Assembly (NCBI GenBank): GCA_963731125.1
Contig: CAVSVP010000021.1
Location: 24,114 to 88,113, forward strand
Direction: 5' to 3'
Length of the DNA stretch: 64,000 nucleotides
Origin: CAVSVP01 sp963731125
GTDB taxonomy: Bacteria > Pseudomonadota > Gammaproteobacteria > Competibacterales > Competibacteraceae
In this document: one piece after another, positions 8,791 to 17,047 of the stretch
How the letters are laid out: every line of letters begins with the position of its first letter
Numbering within the stretch: position 1 is the first letter of the stretch
Translations under genes and position numbers: made by a program
Notes under the pieces: generated by a model
Seen by the model: the letters and a program-made list of their open reading frames with translations, nothing else
Database searches by the model: none
What the model was told of the DNA's origin: nothing

Positions 8791-9240
8791 ATGAAAAAGA
8801 AACTCATTATTGCTGCATTGGCTGGCATTCTCTACGTCTCTGCTGTTAGCGCTGCGCCTATAGCAACCGAAGACTTGACGCTATACCGTGACGAGTCCAG
8901 CTATCGCACGGAACAACTGATGGAACGACTGCAAGAACTCGTTAAGCTGACCGTGCAAACGGTTGAGCAACTCATGCCACAAGCGTTTCGTGACTTCCTC
9001 GATAAACTCATTCAGGCGGACCAAGAGCGTTGGCAAATGGAAGTCGAGAGTGCTTTTGAGACCGCTAACGGAGACGATTATCTAGCCACCGATATAGTAG
9101 CGAAGGCACTAGAAGCCAGCTATGGCGAAGTCGTTGAGTCAAGGCTAATGCACTACCGGATTGCGCCTACCGACTGGCAGACCTACGCCAGAAATATGGC
9201 GCTGCTATACAGCCAAGTTCAGCAGAAAATTGTCGATTAG
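8791..9240 (+). CDS. Small exported protein of unknown function
   Basis: 149 aa starting with a clear Sec signal peptide (MKKKLIIAALAGILYVSAVSA, cleavage near A21-A22). The mature part is charged and predicted helical (SYRTEQLMERLQELVKL, LIQADQERWQMEVE). It has no cysteines and no recognisable domain. The start is supported by TAGGAGACGAC just upstream. It lies in the transposon cargo between the 301-bp inverted-repeat unit and a terminator-like region. I do not recognise the family; a periplasmic location is inferred from the signal peptide only. Confidence 0.7.
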   Translation: MKKKLIIAALAGILYVSAVSAAPIATEDLTLYRDESSYRTEQLMERLQELVKLTVQTVEQLMPQAFRDFLDKLIQADQERWQMEVESAFETANGDDYLATDIVAKALEASYGEVVESRLMHYRIAPTDWQTYARNMALLYSQVQQKIVD

Positions 9241-9385
9241 GAATGATGTAGCCATGGTTGGTTTTGTCATCCGTCAGTGGTGCCGTGCCGTGTCATGAGA
9301 CGGAAGAAAATCATTCGCAACAGCCAGCAATTCAAGATTAATGCTGGTATCCTGAATTTTCTACGCTACCAGAAAGGCCAGCGAA

Positions 9386-9435
9386 AAAAGGGGCTGGCCT
9401 AAGAACCCCAGCCTCCGGGCGGGTTTTCCCAAAAG
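9386..9435 (+). terminator. Possible terminator hairpin
   Basis: GGCTGG pairs with CCAGCC around a 10-base loop, followed by a GC-rich stretch and TTTT. It is downstream of the exported-protein gene. The T run is separated from the stem, so support is modest. Confidence 0.35.
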
Positions 9436-9678
9436 CGCATAGGCTATTCTGCTCTGCTGAACACACCCCGGCAATGAGTAATTTCCGCCGCACTTTGCGG
9501 TTAATACCAAGCCATTATCGGCTACCGGTTATTTTCCATTCGGTGCGCGTGAGGGTTGTTTTGAGGAAACCCCTAATTGGGTCAATATGCCCCCTATCAC
9601 ATAATGAATGACAGCGGATCCGGATCGTGTTATCGCGATTTATCACAACAAGCACAACCATCCCTGAAAGTACATCCA

Positions 9679-9921
9679 ATGAAAACAATGGCTTACTCTT
9701 TCATGGTGCATTCAGTGTGTGCCTTTTTGTTGTTAGCGCAGAGTGCCGCTTTCGGTACCGAAACGGTAGGTTTATACAACGCTACCTCAAGTCAATTTTA
9801 TTTAAAGAATCGTCACGCCGGCGGCTCTGCCGCCGTCAGTTTTGCCTTTGGGCCACGGCGCAGCCATTGGCTTCCCCTCAGAGGCTGTGAAAAAATCGCC
9901 TCCCCCAGAGGTGAAACATAG
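9679..9921 (+). pseudogene. 5' fragment of a secreted GLYN-repeat protein
   Basis: The start MKTMAYSFMVHSVCAFLLLAQ gives a signal peptide, followed by TVGLYNATSSQFYLKNRHAGG and VSFAFGP..HWLPL. This is one unit of the repeat found in large extracellular proteins (typical form VGLYN..TSTFYLRN...FGP...GWLPLAGDWDG). The reading breaks near 9880, where the next unit should begin, and the frame ends at 9921. Only about 65 residues of a probably much longer protein remain. Confidence 0.6.
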
Positions 9922-9982
9922 TTCTTGGGTGAAGCAGGAAGCGTTCCTGTCGAAAAGCCTCATGGGTCAGAGACAGGCTTAA
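9878..9982 (+). pseudogene. C-terminal tail remnant of an unidentified gene
   Basis: A frame different from the preceding fragment reads EAVKKSPPPEVKHSSWVKQ and runs on to a TAA at 9980. It begins just where the GLYN-repeat fragment stops making sense. It looks like the 3' end of another gene joined by deletion, perhaps transposon-related. The family is not recognised and coding status is uncertain. Confidence 0.3.
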
Positions 9983-10196
9983 CGGGGTCGACAGCGAATC
10001 GGAACGGTTTAACCTCCGCTGTTTGTCTGCGGTTGTCCGCACGGCAGCAATTCAGAGCGTTGAGAAAAAATCAGTAGGCTCAACCAAGTAGGCGATAGCC
10101 TAAAAAATATTTTTCCGGCTATTGGGCGCTGTGAAGAAAGGCTAACTGAAGGCGTTGAAGGCCTTATCATGAAGCTTTTTGTCACTCGGAGGCCCC

Positions 10197-11775
10197 ATGA
10201 AGAAGCGCGCCAACGCTCACCTTCAACGCCAGCGTAACAAGAAACCACATCAGCGCGTCCCGCGTCAAGCCAAGCGCCGCCTCAGCGGTAGCGCCCAGAG
10301 CCGGGGGGAAACGGGGGTCGGTGAGTTGTTCAAGACCATTCCGCATGTTTTCCCGGACTTGTTGGAGCGCTTGCGCGAGCTGGAGGATGGCCGAGGTAAG
10401 TCGGACTACGCACTGAGCGAAATCCTGATGGCAGGGATTGCACTGTTTATTTTCCAGCAGGGCGCGCGCAACGCGTTTAACAATAAGCGCCAGGCAGCCA
10501 AGTTCAAACGGCCCGACCAGAAGCTGTTCAAGCTGCGTCTGCCGCATCGGGATACGGTTAGGGTGTCTAAAAACGCCATTTTTGGGCCAAATTCGTTGCC
10601 CGGTTTTTGGACCCAGAGAATATCGCTCATGATACCGATTCGCCCTGGGTTTGGGACCAATCAGTGAGGTCCAAAAAGTGATCAAGGCAAATTGGCCGAT
10701 TTAGACGCCCTAGGATACGGTACACCGCGTGCTGTGTCGGTGGGCCGATGCGCCGCTCGCGCGCCTCCAGCAGGGGTTGGTGAAAACGCGACTGGAGAAG
10801 AAGGTGCTGCACCCGTACCGCTTGTGTAAGCGCCACGTTGTGGTCGCCATCGATGCCACCGGCACGATGAGCTTTACCGCGCGGCACTGCGAGCAGTGGT
10901 TGCACCAGACCTGCAAGAGCGGCCCAACCACCTCCTTTCATAACGTCCTGGAGGCCAAGCTGATCCCCCCCCATGGCTTGGCGATCTCGCTGGCCAGCGA
11001 ATGGATCGCCAACCCGCTGGACGAGGATGAGAAACAGGCCGGTGAAAGGCGCGCCTTCGGGCGTCTGGCGGCTACGCTCAAGCGGCGCTATCCGCGCTTG
11101 CCGAGGTGGCTGAGCGCCGCTGGCCTGTCCCCCTATCAAGGCTTTTTCGAGATCTGCCAGGCGAACGGCTGGGCCTTTATCCTGACCTTTAACGACGGCA
11201 ACCTGCCCAGCCTCTGGGAAGAGGTGCGGGCGTTACTGCCGCTCAATCCAGACCAGCACCGCCACGAGCGCCGCATCCAGGGCCCGGCGCGGATTGCGCA
11301 AGACTTTCGTTGGCTAACCGACCTCGACTATCACGGCCATCGACTCCAGTGGCTGGAATGCGTTGAGACGCTTACCCCCAGCCAGTGCGGCGAGTCCACC
11401 CGCAGCCGCTTCGTCCACGTGACCAATCTGGCGGTGACCGCGGCCACCGTCGCCATGCTCAGCCGCACCGGGCGCTTGCGCTGGAAGATCGAAAAGGCGG
11501 GCTTCAACAGCCAAAAGCATCAGGGCTACGCGTTGCAGCACCAGTATGCACGGGGCAGCTGGCCAGGGGCGAAGAACTATTATCAGTGCCTGCAAATCGG
11601 CCATTTGATCAATCAGCTGACGGTCCTGAGCACGGCCTTTCAGCCGCTGTTGCACGGCAAGATCACACGCCGCCACCGGTCCCAGACGAGGATGGCGTTT
11701 CTCCTGTACGGTCAGCTGCGCCGCTCCACCCTCAAGAAACTCACCCAACGCCGCTGTCAGATGCGCTTCACTTAG
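10197..11775 (+). pseudogene. Transposase of IS copy 2, disrupted
   Basis: Homologous to the transposase at 4378 along its whole length but broken. The frame is correct to about 10558 (LRLPHRDTV), then enters the MITE and stops at 10667. Homology resumes at 10722 in a different frame (HRVLCRWADAPL) and runs to 11775. Independently of the MITE, the second catalytic aspartate is replaced by alanine (LSAAGLSPYQ against LTADGLYPYQ in copy 1). The first aspartate (AIDATGTM) and the glutamate (RWKIEKAGFN) remain. It cannot make a working transposase. Confidence 0.88.
10559..10712. mobile_element. 154-bp MITE inserted in IS copy 2
   Basis: Terminal inverted repeats TAGGGTGTCTAAA (left) and TAGGGCGTCTAAA (complement of right). 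Subterminal inverted similarity continues inward, with TTTTTGGACC on the left matched by GGTCCAAAAA on the right. A 9-bp direct repeat GGATACGGT flanks it at 10550-10558 and 10713-10721. Only one copy of this sequence is expected from alignment with IS copy 1. It has no open frame of its own. The autonomous parent is not in the window. Confidence 0.85.
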
Positions 11776-11995
11776 CCCCAGGTGGAGATCGCCTGCGCCG
11801 AGATTCAGGCCTTACCCTACAGCCCTAGGAGACTGCGCTATACTCCAGACCGACAAGGCGAACGCCAGCTGACTTCGGCAACGGTGACCGCCGTCATTGG
11901 CGGCGATTACGGGCCAGAAGCACAGGCCCGTGGCGCCCTGCAATCGACCGCACCCTCACGTCGGCTTACACCGGGGGGGACGCTCTGAATTGCTG

Positions 11996-12003
11996 AGAAT
12001 AAA
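11996..12003. repeat. Right 8-bp target duplication AGAATAAA of composite unit
   Basis: Identical to 4218-4225 and immediately next to the right end of IS copy 2. Beyond it, 12004-12074 continues the ancestral spacer in front of mnmG. Confidence 0.75.
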
Positions 12004-12074
12004 GAAGGCATTTGGTGAAATAGGAAATTCTGACTAAGATACTTAGCCTTTATGATTGTAAGTAAAATTAAGAA

Positions 12075-13834
12075 CCGGCATTCCGCACACCCCCTCTTGA
12101 TTTTAGGAATAAAACGCTTCATAGGCCTGACCGAGTAATTCGAGCAAGCACTGGTGGTGCTCATCGAGGTTGAGGACCAGCGCCTGACCGTCGGCCAGGA
12201 TGAGCAGATGGATACCGACGAAATACTGGAACACCCAGCGTGCCGTGGGGTTGTCAACGGGTTTGCCGGTTTGATGAGGAAAGGTGTGTTCCTGGGTTTT
12301 CAGCCGGTCACGGATACGGTGTTCCAAGGCAGCGTAAACCAACAAACACAGGGTCATCACCAACATCAGCGCCATGATGCGTTGCGGCGACTTCAGGTAA
12401 AGCGAGGACGCCAAGAACAGCGGATCTTTCAAAAAGCGAAAGCCCCGTTCCACGCGCTGCTGAGCTTTATAGGCTTGGAACAGTTCGGCGTCGGACAAGG
12501 CGTCGGTATCCAGCTGATTCGTCGCCAGGATAAAGCCACTGTGTTGGCGCAGGCGGGCGCGGTACGCGGCGGGCAGGCTGGCTAACGTCCCGTCGATCCG
12601 ATAGGTCAGCGTATCGGGTGAGCGCGCCCTGGCAGGACGCCCGCGACCCTGATAGTGGGGTACCGCCACGATCCGCGACTCGGTCACCGTGGTCAGCGTG
12701 AGGGTGTTCTGGAAGGCGGCCAGCGCCTGTTCGGCATCGTCAGCACAGGCGAAGGACTGCGTACTTAACTTGGCAAACGCCTTGGCGTCCGCCTCGGTCT
12801 GTTTCCGGCATTGCCGAGCCACGGTCTGACGCGCACGCTGCTGCGCCGCGTCGGAGTCGACCACCAGCCACCGTTGGGCTACCCCGGCATACTCCATACT
12901 CAGGCGCTGATAGCGGGTGTGTTCATCGAGACGCGTCATCGTCTCGGGGTCGGCGGCACGTAGCACCTCTTGCGCGGCGTTCAGCGTGGCGGGTACCCGC
13001 GTGATCCAATGCACGTCCTGCAACAACGGCAAGGTCTCGGCCGTATACAGGGCACTGTCTGCGACAATCGTGTCCAGTTCATAGGTCGTGCGTAGCTGCC
13101 CTAGATACGCCTGCAGCGTCTGGCGGAAATAGGTCTTATCGTCGGCATTCCCATCTAACGGCTGCATCAACAACGGCAATCCCGCCTGGTGCTCCACGAT
13201 CAGTTGCAGGATTGCCTGGTTCAAGTCCGGGCGGTGGTCGCGACGATAACCGCGGGTGAGGTGAATGACCCCTTCCTCGGCACCGGTCTCGTGGGGGTAG
13301 TCACCATCGACATGAAAACCGGTGCTGTCCAAGTGTGCCACCCGTACCCGCAGCCCCAGGCGCTGGACCGCCTGGGGCGCGATCAGCGCATACAGCTCGG
13401 TGACCCCAACGTCATATAAGGCGTCTAACGCCCGGCCCAGCACATCATCGTTGAGCTGTTCGGGCTGAATCCCTTCCCCAACCAGCCGTTCCGTGGGTTT
13501 ATCCCAGAAAAACTTTGGTATCAGGTACAGGCGCTGATTCACCAACCCCAGCCCATTGAGCACCATCGCCTTGACCGCTTGACCCAATGATACCTGGCGC
13601 TGATCGCCATCCTGGATAATCGCGCGGTCAATCGTCTCCCCAATGCCCAGTTCTTCATACATCCCCGCCACTAATCCCAGATGATCTAGCGTCTGGCTCC
13701 GGTAACGCGGTGGCACCATCGTGCCCGTCTCGATATGTGCGGCCATTCAATCTCTTCAGTTGCTGCTAAAAATGCCTTTGACAGCAGCACCGTGCAAAAA
13801 TCGCTAAACCCTGTTAGGGTATGCGGAATGTCGG
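12075..13834 (-). mobile_element. IS1634-family insertion sequence (1760 bp)
   Basis: Terminal inverted repeats are CCGGCATTCCGCACACCC on the left and CCGACATTCCGCATACCC as the complement of the right end. A 6-bp direct repeat TAAGAA flanks it (12069-12074 and 13835-13840). It holds a single intact transposase on the minus strand. Its right end is 16 bp upstream of the mnmG ATG, so it separates mnmG from its native promoter. Confidence 0.9.
12103..13746 (-). CDS. IS1634-family DDE transposase
   Basis: 547-aa transposase whose N-terminal region (YRSQTLDHLGLVAGMYEELG, LGQAVKAMVLNGLG) is the DUF4277-type domain of IS1634 elements. Catalytic candidates are D in VAHLDSTGFHVDG, D in TIVADSALYTAE and E in VERGFRFLKDP. 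The C-terminal ALEHRIRDRLK region follows. The frame is intact, so the element may be active. A + strand open frame at 12154-12585 is a shadow. Confidence 0.9.
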   Translation of the reverse strand: MAAHIETGTMVPPRYRSQTLDHLGLVAGMYEELGIGETIDRAIIQDGDQRQVSLGQAVKAMVLNGLGLVNQRLYLIPKFFWDKPTERLVGEGIQPEQLNDDVLGRALDALYDVGVTELYALIAPQAVQRLGLRVRVAHLDSTGFHVDGDYPHETGAEEGVIHLTRGYRRDHRPDLNQAILQLIVEHQAGLPLLMQPLDGNADDKTYFRQTLQAYLGQLRTTYELDTIVADSALYTAETLPLLQDVHWITRVPATLNAAQEVLRAADPETMTRLDEHTRYQRLSMEYAGVAQRWLVVDSDAAQQRARQTVARQCRKQTEADAKAFAKLSTQSFACADDAEQALAAFQNTLTLTTVTESRIVAVPHYQGRGRPARARSPDTLTYRIDGTLASLPAAYRARLRQHSGFILATNQLDTDALSDAELFQAYKAQQRVERGFRFLKDPLFLASSLYLKSPQRIMALMLVMTLCLLVYAALEHRIRDRLKTQEHTFPHQTGKPVDNPTARWVFQYFVGIHLLILADGQALVLNLDEHHQCLLELLGQAYEAFYS

Positions 13835-13850
13835 TAAGAAGAGCAAGATC

Positions 13851-15737
13851 ATGCAATATCCAGAGCGTTTCGATGTTATTGTGATTGGCGGAGGTCATGC
13901 CGGTACCGAGGCCTGTCTAGCGGCGGCCCGCATGGGTATGCGCACGTTGTTATTAACCCATAACATTGAAACCATTGGACAGATGAGCTGCAATCCAGCC
14001 ATCGGCGGCATCGGCAAGGGTCATCTGGTCAAGGAAATTGATGCTCTAGGTGGAATCATGGCACGGGCAGCAGATCGCGGCGGCATCCAATTTCGGATTC
14101 TCAACGGCCGTAAGGGACCCGCAGTGCGAGCCACCCGTGCACAGGCAGATAGGATGCTATATAAGGCAGCTGTGCGCCAACTGGTGGAAAATCAGCCTAA
14201 TTTGCAGATATTCCAGCAGGCTGTCACCGATCTAATCATTGAAAGCGAACGGGTAGCCGGCGCAGTGACGCAAGCGGGTATTGCATTTTCCGCCGCAGCG
14301 GTAGTGCTGACCACCGGCACCTTTCTGGGTGGGCGTATTCACCTGGGACTGTCCAATTACGAAGGAGGTCGTGCGGGTGATCCTCCCGCTAACGCCCTTG
14401 CGCGCCGCTTGCGGGAGCTACCCCTGCGGGTAGGCCGTTTAAAAACCGGAACGCCCCCGCGTATCGACAGCTGCTCGATTGATTACAGCAAGCTGCTTGA
14501 ACAACCTGGTGATACGCCTACGCCGGTATTTTCTTACTTAGGCAATGTGGAGGAGCATCCCCGGCAAATCTCATGCTGGATTAGTCACACTAACGAACGC
14601 ACTCATGAAATCATTCGTGGTGGACTTGAGCGTTCGCCCCTGTACACAGGGGTTATTGAGGGAGTAGGGCCACGCTATTGTCCTTCGGTAGAGGACAAAG
14701 TTATGCGTTTTGCCGATAAAGCTTCCCATCAGATTTTTCTTGAGCCTGAGGGACTGCAGGCGGGCGAAGTGTACCCCAATGGTATCTCCACCAGCTTGCC
14801 TTTTGATGTGCAGTTCAATTTAGTACGCTCCATTCGGGGACTGGAAAGCGCTCATATCACTCGGCCGGGTTATGCCATTGAATACGACTTCTTTGATCCG
14901 CGAGACTTACTCTACTCATTAGAAAATCGATACATCCGGGGCCTCTTTTTTGCCGGTCAGATCAATGGCACTACCGGTTATGAAGAGGCCGCGGCCCAAG
15001 GACTCTTGGCGGGCATTAATGCAGCGTTACATGTGCAGGGCAGGGAACCCTGGTATCCTCGCCGGGATGAGGCTTATCTTGGGGTGCTGATTGATGATTT
15101 GGTCACCCGTGGCACTACTGAACCTTACCGGATGTTTACCAGCCGCGCCGAGCACCGCCTGTTGCTGCGGGAAGACAATGCTGACCTACGACTCACCGAG
15201 ATAGGACGTCAACTTGGCGTGGTAGATGAGGTTCGTTGGCGCAGTTTCACGGCTAAACGCGAAGCCATCGAACGCGAGCGCCAGCGTCTTATTGATATTT
15301 GGGTTCGCCCCCAGCAGCTGGACGAAACCATCTGCCGGCAAGTTCTTAAGGGACCCCTTATCCGCGAAAGCCGCGCCATCGAATTGCTGCGTCGTCCGGA
15401 AGTCAATTACGCGTCCTTAATGACGTTGCCTACTGTCGGTCCCGGCGTAGGTGATGCCAACGTTGCCGAACAGGTGGAGATTCAGTGCAAATATGCCGGT
15501 TATATTGAGCGTCAGCGGGATGAAATCCAACGCAATCGCCGTTATGAAGAAATGCAATTACCTTTGGATTTGGACTATTCCCAGGTAAGGGGATTGTCCG
15601 CCGAAGTGCGCGAGAAGTTTTCCCAACAGCGGCCCGCCACTCTGGGACAGGCGGGCCGTATTCCCGGCGTCACCCCGGCTGCCGTTTCCTTGTTACTGGT
15701 CCATCTGCAGCGTGAACGCTATCGTCGTAGCGCTTAA
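13851..15737 (+). CDS. mnmG: tRNA uridine-5-carboxymethylaminomethyl(34) synthesis enzyme MnmG
   Basis: FAD-dependent partner of MnmE that modifies the wobble uridine of several tRNAs in the cytoplasm. The start MQYPERFDVIVIGGGHAGTE carries the FAD-binding motif. The signature CNPAIGGIGKGHLVKE and the later YDFFDPRDL and FFAGQINGTTGYEEAA blocks are all present. Length (628 aa) is normal. The start at 13851 aligns with E. coli MnmG; an in-frame ATG at 13821 lies inside the IS end and is rejected. The usual downstream partner rsmG is absent. Because the IS1634 element ends 16 bp upstream, transcription must begin in or read through the IS. Confidence 0.96.
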   Translation: MQYPERFDVIVIGGGHAGTEACLAAARMGMRTLLLTHNIETIGQMSCNPAIGGIGKGHLVKEIDALGGIMARAADRGGIQFRILNGRKGPAVRATRAQADRMLYKAAVRQLVENQPNLQIFQQAVTDLIIESERVAGAVTQAGIAFSAAAVVLTTGTFLGGRIHLGLSNYEGGRAGDPPANALARRLRELPLRVGRLKTGTPPRIDSCSIDYSKLLEQPGDTPTPVFSYLGNVEEHPRQISCWISHTNERTHEIIRGGLERSPLYTGVIEGVGPRYCPSVEDKVMRFADKASHQIFLEPEGLQAGEVYPNGISTSLPFDVQFNLVRSIRGLESAHITRPGYAIEYDFFDPRDLLYSLENRYIRGLFFAGQINGTTGYEEAAAQGLLAGINAALHVQGREPWYPRRDEAYLGVLIDDLVTRGTTEPYRMFTSRAEHRLLLREDNADLRLTEIGRQLGVVDEVRWRSFTAKREAIERERQRLIDIWVRPQQLDETICRQVLKGPLIRESRAIELLRRPEVNYASLMTLPTVGPGVGDANVAEQVEIQCKYAGYIERQRDEIQRNRRYEEMQLPLDLDYSQVRGLSAEVREKFSQQRPATLGQAGRIPGVTPAAVSLLLVHLQRERYRRSA

Positions 15738-16252
15738 TTCAAACATCCCCTTTGCGGGTGCGACCCGGCGAGCGCGCAGAACGGGACTGAGTAGCTCGTG
15801 AACGGAGTGTCGGCGGAAGGGATGCCGTCGTCAAGCCTGCAGGGAGGCATTCACGGCATCCCCTGGAACGAGCTGCTCAACTCCGTGGTACTCAGCAGCG
15901 GACGGCGGGTTTCACCCCTCCTTTGCCCACTCTTACCGAAGTTTGTTTCGCAACGCTGCCAGTCCTCTGTCAATAGCCATTGCGTTTCTCAGTCAAGATT
16001 GCAACCAAGCATAGCCTGCCACGGCTGAGACCAGTACCATTCCAGAACATGCTAGTCTGGTATCGCTCGTCTTACGCAGCATAGACTCTTGCAAAATGAG
16101 CGCTAAGGCGCCAGCCTGAACAAGCAGAGTTTAACTTAGGCAAGAGGTTTAATGCCGTTTGCCTTGCTATGCTTTAAATGTATTGTGACTACTTTTTGAA
16201 AATCTTTGATCGGGTTTGCGAGACGCAGACCCTTCCCCGCAGAGGATACGCC
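15738..16252. other. 515-bp intergenic region with a large structured palindrome
   Basis: No gene is supported. The first third contains the nested inverted repeats 15787-15895 (separate entry). The remainder has no recognisable feature beyond a possible weak promoter before the DUF6489 gene (TTGCCT, 16 bases, TATTGT). Confidence 0.5.
15787..15895. repeat. Nested inverted repeats, possible structured RNA or palindromic repeat
   Basis: Three nested pairs are visible: CTGAGTA (15787) with TACTCAG (15889), ACGGAGT (15802) with ACTCCGT (15880), and GGGATGCCGT (15819) with ACGGCATCCC (15853). A further pair, GAGTAGCTCGT (15789) with ACGAGCTGCTC (15868), crosses the second pair, giving either a pseudoknot or an alternative fold. 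It follows mnmG by 50 bp on the same strand. It may be a dispersed intergenic repeat or a structured RNA; the class is unknown. Confidence 0.5.
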
Positions 16253-16540
16253 ATGAAAGTTGATATCAGCGTTGAGGCAACCGCACAAGAGATGCGTGAG
16301 TTTCTTGGCCTACCCAATATTCGGCCGTTGCAAGAGGAAATCTTACAAGTGATAAGCGATAACATGCGCAAAGGGGTGACCGGCTTTGATGCGATGAGTC
16401 TGATGAAACCTATGTTGCCTGCTCAGTTTCATTCCATGGAAATGTTGCAAAAAACCTTCTGGGACGCCTTTTCCAAAGCGAGCAGTAATACCAACGAATC
16501 TGAGAGAGAAGTATCCAGCGGCAAAACAGATAAAAAATAG
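16253..16540 (+). CDS. DUF6489-like small protein
   Basis: A 95-aa cytoplasmic protein of unknown role. The N-terminal MKVDISVEATAQEMREFLGLP followed by PLQEEILQVISDNM is the pattern I associate with DUF6489 proteins. The tail is polar (NTNESEREVSSGKTDKK). The start at 16253 has AGAGGA upstream; the frame is open 25 codons further but without family similarity. A hairpin (TTTTGCC / GGCAAAA, 16568-16595) lies between it and the next gene. Confidence 0.65.
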   Translation: MKVDISVEATAQEMREFLGLPNIRPLQEEILQVISDNMRKGVTGFDAMSLMKPMLPAQFHSMEMLQKTFWDAFSKASSNTNESEREVSSGKTDKK

Positions 16541-16651
16541 ACACATTTGGCTCGACTTCTCTAGTGATTTTGCCAACGTCTGGTAGACGGCAAAAAAGTG
16601 ATCGACAATATTGTGCCTTAACTTTGTCAAGAAATGCAGCCGGGGGGTACC

Positions 16652-17026
16652 ATGGCAAATAAAATTCTCATCGTGGATGACGAACCTAATATTGTTCTCT
16701 CTTTAGAGTTTTTAATGAAGCAGGCCGGATTCCAAGTGTCCACTGCGGCGGACGGAGAGTCGGGTCTGGAGGCAGTCGCAGCGGAATGCCCGGATCTTAT
16801 ACTGCTCGACGTCATGATGCCGCGCAAGAATGGTTACGAAGTTTGTCAGACTATCCGCGAAAACCCGGCCTGGCAGCATACCCGCATTATTATGTTGACC
16901 GCTAAAGGTCGGGAAGTGGAGAGGGAAAAAGGACTCGCTTTAGGGGCTGACGATTACGTCACCAAGCCTTTCTCAACCCAGGAAGTGGTAGAGAAAGTGC
17001 AGGCACTTTTGGGCAACACCCATTAA
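16652..17026 (+). CDS. Single-domain response regulator
   Basis: A 124-aa stand-alone receiver with no output domain. Acidic pocket at DD (IVDDEP, residues 9-10), phosphoacceptor D53 (LLLDVMMPRKNGYEV), threonine in MLTAKG and lysine in YVTKPFS. It opens the locus that continues with the membrane exonuclease protein (21 bp gap), the small membrane protein and the CrbS-like kinase. The likely donor is that kinase. Lack of an HTH domain distinguishes it from the LuxR-type regulator CrbR, so the signal must pass to another protein. Confidence 0.9.
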   Translation: MANKILIVDDEPNIVLSLEFLMKQAGFQVSTAADGESGLEAVAAECPDLILLDVMMPRKNGYEVCQTIRENPAWQHTRIIMLTAKGREVEREKGLALGADDYVTKPFSTQEVVEKVQALLGNTH

Positions 17027-17047
17027 GGCTTAAGTGCCTGAAAATTC

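Larger units (their letters stand above)
4226..11995. mobile_element. Composite-transposon-like unit, 7770 bp, bounded by two direct IS copies
   Basis: Two related IS copies (4226-6013 and 10045-11995) lie in the same orientation and enclose about 4 kb. An 8-bp direct repeat AGAATAAA flanks only the outermost ends. The cargo is a CorA-type transporter, a small exported protein, a 301-bp inverted-repeat unit, and broken genes (GH1, VIT-type, GLYN-repeat). The unit sits between the HAD phosphatase gene and mnmG. The two IS copies have diverged clearly at protein level, and copy 2 is inactivated, so the unit is probably old and relies on copy 1 if it can move at all. A succession of independent insertions and deletions is a less economical alternative. 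Confidence 0.7.
10045..11995 (+). mobile_element. Insertion sequence copy 2, interrupted by a MITE
   Basis: Same terminal repeats as copy 1 (CAGCAATTCAGAGCG at both ends) and the same orientation. It measures 1951 bp, which equals 1788 bp after removing the 154-bp MITE and its 9-bp duplication. The transposase gene is split by the MITE and has also lost a catalytic residue. The right end abuts AGAATAAA at 11996. Confidence 0.88.

Noticed and set aside
13821..13850. Upstream in-frame start for mnmG inside the IS end
   Set aside because: The added residues are encoded by the IS terminal repeat and target duplication; ATG 13851 aligns with the family.
15757..15905. Group II intron 5' end (GTGCGACCCGG)
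   Set aside because: The start resembles some introns, but no domain V, no reverse transcriptase and no 3' boundary could be found. Kept only as an alternative explanation of the structured repeat.
16568..16595. Hairpin TTTTGCC / GGCAAAA as a terminator after the DUF6489 gene
   Set aside because: The A and T runs are on the wrong sides for termination on either strand; it is just an inverted repeat.
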